From: Actinomycetospora termitidis
GTDB taxonomy: Bacteria > Actinomycetota > Actinomycetes > Mycobacteriales > Pseudonocardiaceae
Length of the DNA: 64,000 nt
Direction of reading: 5' to 3'
Assembly: GCF_030286555.1 (NCBI RefSeq)
Contig: NZ_JASVWF010000001.1
Span: 1,178,001 to 1,242,000, forward strand
Position numbers and translations under genes: made by a program
Shown here: one piece after another, positions 52,511-58,494 of the stretch
Position numbering within the stretch: position 1 is the stretch's first letter
Layout: each line of letters starts with the position of its first letter
Notes under the pieces: generated by a model
What the model was told of the DNA's origin: nothing
The model's database searches: none
What the model saw: the letters and a program-made list of their open reading frames with translations, nothing else

Positions 52511-53038
52511 ATGTCCTGGCTCTCGGTGGTCGTGCTGCTGGCCGTGGTGGCGTCACTGGTCCAGGCGCTCTGGGGTCGCGGCCGCCTCGCGGAGAACTGG
52601 GCGTTGGTGCGCATGCTGCGCGTGCGTCCCTTCCTGACCAACCTCGTGCCGATCGCCGCGGTCATGCTGGCGTTCGCCGGGCTGTACCAGCTGCCCTGTC
52701 TGCGGTGGGGATGGTGGACCCTGCTCTCCGGCGCACCGGGCAACGCCATGATCTCTGCGGCCACCGACAGCCTGTGGGTATTCGCGCCGTTCCTGGTGCT
52801 CCTCGCCGTCGCGATGCCCCAGCTCGTGCTGGCCGAGGAGGAGGTCTTTCGGGACGGGACCCGCGGCTGGGTCCATGCCGTCCCGCGCAGCCTCGTGTTC
52901 GGGCTGATACACCTGGTGCCAGGGGTGCCGATCGCCGCGGCGTCAGCGGGGCTTGCGGTCGAACGGAGTGGGTGGCGCCTCGACTTCGCGGAGCTGACCG
53001 TGGGAGAGCAGAGGGCCGGTGCGGATGGCCTCGAGTAG
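52511..53038 (+). CDS. CPBP-type intramembrane protease homologue, C-terminally short
   Basis: A 175-residue membrane protein with four hydrophobic helices. The first CPBP motif E-E-x-x-x-R (A-E-E-E-V-F-R) is near residue 115 and the second F-x-x-x-H (F-G-L-I-H) near 135, but the sequence ends about 40 residues later in a hydrophilic tail without the final helices and the third His motif. It therefore looks truncated or decayed. GC content and codon bias are lower than in neighbours. ATG at 52511 is preceded by GGAGGAGGG. It lies beside a broken DUF3800 gene. Confidence 0.65.
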   Translation: MSWLSVVVLLAVVASLVQALWGRGRLAENWALVRMLRVRPFLTNLVPIAAVMLAFAGLYQLPCLRWGWWTLLSGAPGNAMISAATDSLWVFAPFLVLLAVAMPQLVLAEEEVFRDGTRGWVHAVPRSLVFGLIHLVPGVPIAAASAGLAVERSGWRLDFAELTVGEQRAGADGLE

Positions 53039-53086
53039 CTGTCAGTGCCCGGTCGGAGTGTCGGAGCTGTAGGTCATCATCCGTGA

Positions 53087-53656
53087 GTGACCAGCACGGC
53101 ATACGGCGACGAGTCCGAACCGGACGAGCGGCTTGCGCCGGGCACCTACGTTCTCGCTCTAGCGCTGATCGACGACGCGGTGGCCGAAGACTGCCGCGAG
53201 TCGATGCGGGCGGCGAAGCTGCCTGCGCAGCGCAAGCTTCACTTCCACAGCGAGGGTCGGCGTCGACGCCACGAGCTGGTCGCGCGAGTTGCTGAGCTCG
53301 AGGCGGTGCACCTCGTGGCGGTGCGGACTGCGGCGCAGGAGCACAGCGAGCGTCGGCGACGTATGTGTCTCAAGGCGGTGCTGCCGGAACTCGAGTACAA
53401 GTTCGGCATCGACCAGGTCGCTCTGGAGGCTCGGGAGCGCCGACAGAACGAGCGTGATCTGGCCTTGCTGGTGCAGCTCCGATCGAGCCGCAGCATGGGA
53501 AGCTCGCTGCGCATGAACCATCCACGAGGGCCGGTCGAGCCTCTGCTGTGAATCGCCGACGTCGTCGCGGGCGCAGTCACTGCGCACCTGCAGGGTGAGA
53601 GCGAGTACTTCAAGGTCCTCGCGGAGCGCATTACGCTCTATGACGTCCCCCGCTGA
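53087..53656 (+). pseudogene. DUF3800 protein gene interrupted by one in-frame TGA
   Basis: From GTG 53087 the frame reads a DUF3800-type protein: A-Y-G-D-E-S near residue 5, G-T-Y-V-L-A-L-A-L near 19 and K-L-H-F-H-S-E near 50. It meets a TGA at 53549-53551, directly after P-L-L. The same frame continues for 34 more sense codons as I-A-D-V-V-A-G-A-V and on to TGA 53654-53656. In the family this segment is W-I-A-D-x-V-A-G, so the TGA most simply replaces a TGG tryptophan codon. The gene (189 codons if intact) is probably a recent pseudogene, or the base is a sequencing error. Codon bias is weak compared with the core genes. Confidence 0.8.
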
Positions 53657-53672
53657 CCCCCGGAAATAGCGC

Positions 53673-53713
53673 GAGCCTGGGACCCCGTCGTCCGGCGGGA
53701 CCTTCCCAGGCTC
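53673..53713. terminator. Hairpin after the DUF3800 pseudogene
   Basis: GAGCCTGGGA (53673-53682) pairs perfectly with TCCCAGGCTC (53704-53713), with an inner CCCG/CGGG pair. The rest of the gap to 53870 holds no gene I can support. Confidence 0.7.
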
Positions 53714-53870
53714 ACTTCCGACCGCTCCACAGAGGGCCAGCAACGACACTGAGAGTACCACTGGTCAGCTTGGGACAACCTCTCGAGCACCGACAGGGGC
53801 TCGGGCCGGCAGGCGGTCGGTGTTCACGGCCCTCACGCTTCGGCCGGGCCCGACAGGGTGGCCGGCCCGC

Positions 53871-55436
53871 TTACAGCCGACGGTCCGAGTTGATCAGCCA
53901 CGCGCCGCCGGTGCCGCGGGACATGCCCAGCTCGTGGACCTCCCGGATCGCCGAGCCGCTGCGCGGGCTGAACACCAGGGTCGCGCGGACGGTGTCGTCG
54001 TCGACCGCCGTGGCGTCGGCGACCTGCACCGACGCGATCGTCGACCAGAAGTTCTGGTAGTTGGCGAAGCCGTCGGTGGTGTCCTGCATCGTCGGGCCGA
54101 GGCGGGCCCAGCCGGCGCCGGGGTTCGCGGTGACGATCGAGTAGTAGTCCCGGACGGCGGCCACCATCTGGGTGCGCTGGTCGGTGGGGCCGGCCTGCCC
54201 GGTGCTGGACGACGCACCGCCGAGCGAGGCGCCCTCGGTCCCGCCCGAGTTGCTGGTCAGGGCGATCGCGAGCAGCACCCCGGCGACCACGGCCACGACG
54301 AGCACCACGACCACGACCACGGTGGTGGGCCGGCGGCGGCGAGCGGGAGCCTTCGGGGCGGCGACGGCGGGCCGCGGTGCGGACCCGTTCGACCGGGCCG
54401 CCGGGGGCGGCGGTGGGACGTGGTCGGCGTCGCCGAGGGTCGGGCCGGGCTCCGGGGTGCCCTCGTCGAAGGTCGGGGTGCCGCGCCAGGTGGGCGGCGG
54501 GGTGCTGCCGCGTCCCCGGCCGGAGGCGACCGGGTCGGACTCGGTGGAGCGCCGCGAGTCCGGGATCCGGGCCTCCTCGACGTCCGAGCGGGACCAGGTC
54601 GCGGTGGAGGCGGACCCGGCGGAGTGCGCGATGCGCCCCAGCTCCCGCCGGGCCTCGGCCGGGGTGGGCCGCTCGCTCGGGTCCGAGCGCAGCAGGCGCA
54701 TGAGCAGCGCGGTCAGCGGGCCGGCCTGCACCGGGGGATGCACCGCGCCCGCGGCGACCGCGTGCAGCAGGGCCAGCGCGTTGTCGTCGGACCCGAAGGG
54801 CGGGATGCCCTCGACCGAGGCGTAGAGCGTCGCGCCCAGTGAGAACACGTCGGAGGCGAACGTGGAGTCCTCCCCGCGCGCGACCTCCGGAGCCAGGTAG
54901 GCGGGCGTGCCGGCGAGCATGCCCGTGCGGGTGAGCGTGAGGTCGCCCGTGGCGCGGGAGATCCCGAAGTCGGTGATCTTGACGGTGCCGTCGCTGCCGA
55001 TGAGGACGTTGCCGGGCTTCACGTCGCGGTGCACGATCCCGGCCTGGTGCGCGGCGTCCAGCGCGTCCGCGACCTGGCGGCCGATGCGGGCGACCAGCCG
55101 CGGGTCCAGGGGGCCCTGCTCCGCGAGCATCGCGGCGAGGCTGCGCGAGGGCAGGTACTCCATGACCAGCCACGGCTCGTCGCCCTCGATCGAGGCGTCG
55201 AACACCGAGATCGCGTGCGGGTGCTGCAGACGAGCGGCGATCCGGCCCTCGCGCAGGGTCCGCTGGCGGACCTCGTCGGCCTCGGCCTCGTCGAGACCCT
55301 GGTTGAGGAAGACCTGCTTGACGGCGACGACCCGGCCGAGACGTTCGTCGGTCCCGCGCCAGACGACGCCCATCGCGCCCGAGCCGATGCGCTCCTCGAG
55401 GCGATACCGCCCGGCGACGACACGACGAGGTGTCAC
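53871..55436 (-). CDS. Membrane Ser/Thr protein kinase with extracellular NTF2/SnoaL-like domain
   Basis: A 521-residue Pkn-type kinase. G-S-G-A-M-G-V-V glycine loop at 18-25, catalytic Lys40, H-R-D-V-K-P-G-N at 136-143, D-F-G at 156-158 and A-P-E near 182. A Pro/Ala-rich juxtamembrane stretch (290-370) leads to one transmembrane helix (371-393). The exterior part has a region (about 420-521) with Y-Y-S-I-V-T, W-S-T-I and repeated beta strands that looks like a cystatin/NTF2-type sensor rather than PASTA repeats. GTG at 55436. The large low-complexity protein is encoded upstream on the same strand. Confidence 0.93.
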   Translation of the reverse strand: MTPRRVVAGRYRLEERIGSGAMGVVWRGTDERLGRVVAVKQVFLNQGLDEAEADEVRQRTLREGRIAARLQHPHAISVFDASIEGDEPWLVMEYLPSRSLAAMLAEQGPLDPRLVARIGRQVADALDAAHQAGIVHRDVKPGNVLIGSDGTVKITDFGISRATGDLTLTRTGMLAGTPAYLAPEVARGEDSTFASDVFSLGATLYASVEGIPPFGSDDNALALLHAVAAGAVHPPVQAGPLTALLMRLLRSDPSERPTPAEARRELGRIAHSAGSASTATWSRSDVEEARIPDSRRSTESDPVASGRGRGSTPPPTWRGTPTFDEGTPEPGPTLGDADHVPPPPPAARSNGSAPRPAVAAPKAPARRRRPTTVVVVVVLVVAVVAGVLLAIALTSNSGGTEGASLGGASSSTGQAGPTDQRTQMVAAVRDYYSIVTANPGAGWARLGPTMQDTTDGFANYQNFWSTIASVQVADATAVDDDTVRATLVFSPRSGSAIREVHELGMSRGTGGAWLINSDRRL

Positions 55437-55552
55437 CGGCCTCCCTCCGCCCGAGCCTGACGGGCCCGCGGGCCCTCGTGCGGCATCAGGGTAGAGGGCG
55501 GGACGTGTCGGGTCCCACGGTCGGGTGACGTGTCACGGCGCCGATGTGCGCC

Positions 55553-57205
55553 TCAGTCCTGGCCGCCGAGCAGCGAGGTCACCGTGGAGGTGGTCGTGGA
55601 GACCAGGTCGCCGGCGTCGTCGCCCGACGACGAGTCGTCCTGGCCGGACTCCTGGTCCTGCTGCCCGGAGTCCTTCCCGGACGACGAGCCCTCGTCCCCG
55701 TCGGAGCCCTCGTCGGACGAGCCCTGGTCGGACGAGCCCTGGTCGGACGAGCTCTCGTCGGACGAGCTCTCGTCGTCGGACGATGACGCCTCGGACGTCG
55801 TCGACTCCTCGGAGGAGGTGGACGCCTTCGAGGAGCTGGACGCCTTCGAGGAACTCGACCCGCTCTGCGTGCCCGACGTGCCCGCGGCGTCGGCTCCGTT
55901 GAGCAGGGTGTCGACGGTGGCGCCGACGGTCGTGGTCGTCCGCTGCAGCGTGGGCCCGACGGCGGGCACGTCCTTCGTCGCGGTGCCGACCGCGCCGACG
56001 GTCTCGGTCACGGGCTCCGTGACGGCGCCGGTCGTCCGCGCGACGAACTCGGCGGCGGTGCTCGTCGTGGTCTGCACCGTGCCCGCCAGCGGCGGGGCGA
56101 CGGCGCCGACGGTCGCCCCGGTGTCCTTCAGCAGTGTCCCGGTCGCCCCGGCCACGCCGGGACCGGAGGGCGTCTTCCCGCCGCCGGTGAGGAGCTTCGT
56201 GACGTCGGTGGTGGTGTCGGTCAGGCCGACCAGGGTGTTCCCGACGACGGGTAGCGGGGCGGCGACCGCGCCCACGGAGTCGACGGTGGTCCCGACCGTC
56301 GCGCCCACCGGCGCGACCACCTGGGTCTGCACGGTGTCGGTCACGCCGCTGACTGCGTCCGTGACAGGGGTGACGACGGGCGCGAGCGGGGGGAGGACCT
56401 CGCCCACGGCCGTGCCGGTGTCCCCGATGGCGCCGGAGACGATCGGGACGACGGGGCTCGTGCCGCCGGGACCGCTGCCGATGCCCGGGGTCGGGGTGTT
56501 CGGCGTACCGCCCCCACCGGTCGAGCCGCCGGGGACGACCGGGGTGAGGGGGACGAGCGGGCTCGACAGGCCCCCTCCTCCGCCCGGCGCCGTACCCCCC
56601 GCTCCCGGTGCGATCGCGCCGGGAGCGGGGGCGGCGGCCGCGCCGGGGAGCGCCGTCGTGCCGGCGAGCGCTCCGCCGCGGAGCGGGCCGCCGGTGGTGA
56701 GGCCGAGGCTCTCGGCCGAGGTGCTGAACGCGGCGAAGGTGACCGACCCGGGGGTCACGCCCTCCACGCCGCCCGGCGCGCCCGGGACCGGGACGGCCCC
56801 GCCGGGGCCGAAGGGCGAGTGGGAGGGGGAGTCGTCGACCGGCGGGATGAACGACGGGCCGGCGACCGCGCCGATCACGCCGACCGCGGTGCCGCCGACC
56901 AGGACGGCGGCCGTGGTCACCCGGGTCGCGGCGGTGCCGCGCGTCAGGGAGAGGGGAGCGGCGTGGCGGCGCATCCGCCCGCCCGCGGTGACGATCGCAC
57001 CCGTCGTCGGGAGGGCCCCGGTGTCGTCCCGGACGACCAGCTCGGAGACGGGGACGCCGTGGGCGTGCCGGCCCCGGTCGCGACGGCGCGGGGCGTCGGG
57101 CAGGGGCGGGAGTGCCGGGTCCTGAGGGCCGGCCGTTCCCGAGAGCCCGTACCAGCCGCGCCGGTCACCCCGGCCCCGTGCAGACCCCGCCGCGGACACG
57201 CTCAC
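55553..57205 (-). CDS. Large low-complexity membrane-anchored or exported protein
   Basis: A 550-residue protein with no recognised domain. A hydrophobic segment at about residues 95-118 (V-T-T-A-A-V-L-V-G-G-T-A-V-G-V-I) probably anchors it. The middle is Gly/Pro/Thr/Val-rich with recurrent V-G-x-T-V units, suggesting extended beta or coiled structure; residues ~440-530 are almost only Ser, Asp, Glu and Gly. This style suggests a wall- or surface-associated stalk. GTG at 57205 with GGAG eight bases upstream. The opposite strand also has a long open frame, but this strand has the start signal and sensible composition. It is followed by the kinase gene. Confidence 0.7.
   Translation of the reverse strand: MSVSAAGSARGRGDRRGWYGLSGTAGPQDPALPPLPDAPRRRDRGRHAHGVPVSELVVRDDTGALPTTGAIVTAGGRMRRHAAPLSLTRGTAATRVTTAAVLVGGTAVGVIGAVAGPSFIPPVDDSPSHSPFGPGGAVPVPGAPGGVEGVTPGSVTFAAFSTSAESLGLTTGGPLRGGALAGTTALPGAAAAPAPGAIAPGAGGTAPGGGGGLSSPLVPLTPVVPGGSTGGGGTPNTPTPGIGSGPGGTSPVVPIVSGAIGDTGTAVGEVLPPLAPVVTPVTDAVSGVTDTVQTQVVAPVGATVGTTVDSVGAVAAPLPVVGNTLVGLTDTTTDVTKLLTGGGKTPSGPGVAGATGTLLKDTGATVGAVAPPLAGTVQTTTSTAAEFVARTTGAVTEPVTETVGAVGTATKDVPAVGPTLQRTTTTVGATVDTLLNGADAAGTSGTQSGSSSSKASSSSKASTSSEESTTSEASSSDDESSSDESSSDQGSSDQGSSDEGSDGDEGSSSGKDSGQQDQESGQDDSSSGDDAGDLVSTTTSTVTSLLGGQD
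55713..55772 (-). repeat. Four 15-bp tandem repeats inside the low-complexity gene
   Basis: TCGGACGAGCCCTGG occurs twice (55713, 55728), then TCGGACGAGCTCTCG twice (55743, 55758), giving S-S-D-Q-G and S-S-D-E-S units. Such short tandem runs expand and contract by slippage and can vary between strains. Confidence 0.85.
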
Positions 57206-57531
57206 TGCGCCACTCCGATCGGTCAGCCCCCGCCACCGTTGTCAGTTCGTGAGGTGACTGTGTACTCGACCGGGTGACGCCGGCCCAGCACTTCGGAACC
57301 GTCCGACGCCGATCGACCGCTCTCCGTCGCCGGGTGGGCGTGTCGCGGGCACGGGCGACCGCGATGGGTCTCCACTCCTCCGAACGACGACGTCACCCGG
57401 AAGTGACGGTCGTTCGCCGCGGAATCCGGACCGCTCGGCGACGACGAGTGGCAACCCGTGACCGACCGTCACCGTCGAGCGGCTCCGCTCGGGCGGCGCC
57501 CCGCGCCGCGCACGACGCCGAAGGAGTGGTG
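57206..57531. other. Intergenic region with one hairpin
   Basis: These 326 bases separate the end of the small membrane protein gene from the start of the low-complexity gene, both on the minus strand. They hold the promoter of the latter and a hairpin at 57380-57415 (CGAACGAC...GTCGTTCG around CGTCAC...GTGACG, with a two-base bulge), which may terminate the upstream transcript. Nothing else is recognised. Confidence 0.5.
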
Positions 57532-57858
57532 TCAGAAGGAGGACGGCGGGTTCGCGAGCCGCTTGCGGGCGCCCTGGAGCTGCGAGACCGACGCGAGCCC
57601 GATCCCGCCACCCACGAGCAGTCCGATGACGTCGACGGGCACGCTGTCGGCTCCCGTGAGCGCCCAGGCGATGAGCGCACCGACGACGAGCCCGCCCGCG
57701 GCCGGCAGCCGCTTGCGGGCGTCGGTGGCGAGGTGCGAGGCGCCGGGGCGCTTCGTGGCCACCGAGCGCAGCATCAGCAGGTAGCCGCCGTAGCCGACGG
57801 CGGCGAGCAGACCCAGGATCGCGACGATCGTCGCGATCAGGTCGATGACCGTTCCCAT
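57532..57858 (-). CDS. Small integral membrane protein
   Basis: A 108-residue protein with three likely transmembrane helices (~5-27, 50-68, 73-90), the first I-D-L-I-A-T-I-V-A-I-L-G-L-L-A-A. A hydrophilic loop at 31-50 carries several Lys/Arg, which would be cytoplasmic. ATG at 57858, 54 bases downstream of the chorismate mutase stop on the same strand. No function known. Confidence 0.75.
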   Translation of the reverse strand: MGTVIDLIATIVAILGLLAAVGYGGYLLMLRSVATKRPGASHLATDARKRLPAAGGLVVGALIAWALTGADSVPVDVIGLLVGGGIGLASVSQLQGARKRLANPPSSF

Positions 57859-57912
57859 GGCACCAGGATGCCAGCGCGGCCGTGAGGTGGGCGCCTCGTC
57901 GGGCCCGGCGGG

Positions 57913-58215
57913 TCAGCGACCGCCGCCGAGCCGGCCCCGTCCGAGACGCAGGAGCAGCATGCCGAGCTCCCGGCCCTCGGCTCCGAGGTCGCGGAAGCGG
58001 GCGAGGACCTGCATCTCGCGGTTGTAGACGATCCGCGGGCCGCCGGCGGCCATCCGGGCGAGCCCGATGCGCTGCGAGATCTCCGAGCGGCGCTTGACCA
58101 GGCGCAGCAGCTCGGCGTCGATGGCGTCGATCTCGACGCGCAGGTCGGGGATCTCCTCGGCGGTGGCGGGGGCGAGCTCGCCGGGAGCGTCGGTGCCGGT
58201 CGGCGTGTCGGTCAC
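57913..58215 (-). CDS. Chorismate mutase (AroQ class, intracellular)
   Basis: A 100-residue helical chorismate mutase of the small actinobacterial type (Rv0948c), converting chorismate to prephenate for Phe and Tyr. Key residues are visible: R in D-L-R-V-E-I-D-A-I-D, K-R-R-S-E-I-S-Q-R-I-G, and R in Y-N-R-E-M-Q-V. The C-terminus is R-G-R-L-G-G-G-R, near the region that in mycobacteria binds DAHP synthase for activation. GTG at 58215. In M. tuberculosis this gene is also divergent from uvrD1. A candidate leader-peptide attenuator lies directly upstream. Confidence 0.92.
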   Translation of the reverse strand: MTDTPTGTDAPGELAPATAEEIPDLRVEIDAIDAELLRLVKRRSEISQRIGLARMAAGGPRIVYNREMQVLARFRDLGAEGRELGMLLLRLGRGRLGGGR

Positions 58216-58266
58216 GGTGGTGGTCCTCCGGGGGTGTCGGAGCCGCGGGGACCCCGGCACGAGAAA

Positions 58267-58294
58267 CGCCCCGGGGTCCGTGGACTCCGGGGCG
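58267..58294 (-). promoter_or_regulatory. Candidate attenuator hairpin before chorismate mutase
   Basis: Read on the minus strand, CGCCCCGG and CCGGGGCG form a perfect 8-bp stem with a 12-base loop, directly followed by TTTCTC. This is the best intrinsic terminator in the window and lies between the small ORF (58311-58385) and the chorismate mutase start at 58215. Loop bases 58275-58283 can also pair (9 bp, two-base bulge) with 58325-58335 inside the small ORF, giving a possible alternative fold. Confidence 0.6.
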
Positions 58295-58310
58295 GGGTGG
58301 TGGGCAGCGA

Positions 58311-58385
58311 CTAGCGCCGGGCGACCACGGGGACCGGGAGCCGGTACCCGTGGGCAAATCGCCGTGTCGCGTGCACGGCGAGCAC
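58311..58385 (-). CDS. Candidate 24-residue leader peptide upstream of chorismate mutase
   Basis: GTG at 58385 to TAG at 58311-58313 encodes M-L-A-V-H-A-T-R-R-F then A-H-G-Y-R-L-P-V-P-V and V-A-R-R. A G-rich GGGGGT lies six bases before the start. The stop is 16 bases from the terminator-like hairpin. It includes one Phe and one Tyr codon, end products of the pathway, though not the runs typical of classical leader peptides. Expression is unproven and I do not recognise the peptide. Confidence 0.45.
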   Translation of the reverse strand: MLAVHATRRFAHGYRLPVPVVARR

Positions 58386-58494
58386 AGTAGACCCCCGCCC
58401 GGGCCGCGCGCCACGGTCCGCGCTGCGCCGGGTGGCGGAGGCGTCGGCGAACCGGCCCCGGGTTGTCGGAGGGGCCGGGTAGCGTGGCGAGGCG

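Noticed and set aside
53549-53551. TGA in the DUF3800 gene as a selenocysteine codon
   Set aside because: The family position is tryptophan, not a catalytic Cys, and no SECIS-like hairpin directly follows.
55530-57125. A 531-codon plus-strand frame opposite the low-complexity gene
   Set aside because: Composition is Pro/Val/Thr/Ser-rich without a start signal; the minus-strand frame has a ribosome-binding site and a plausible membrane segment. Some doubt remains and is noted in the findings.
57242-58414. A 390-codon minus-strand frame over chorismate mutase and its flank
   Set aside because: Out of frame with both real genes there and made of Arg/Pro/Gly-rich shadow sequence.
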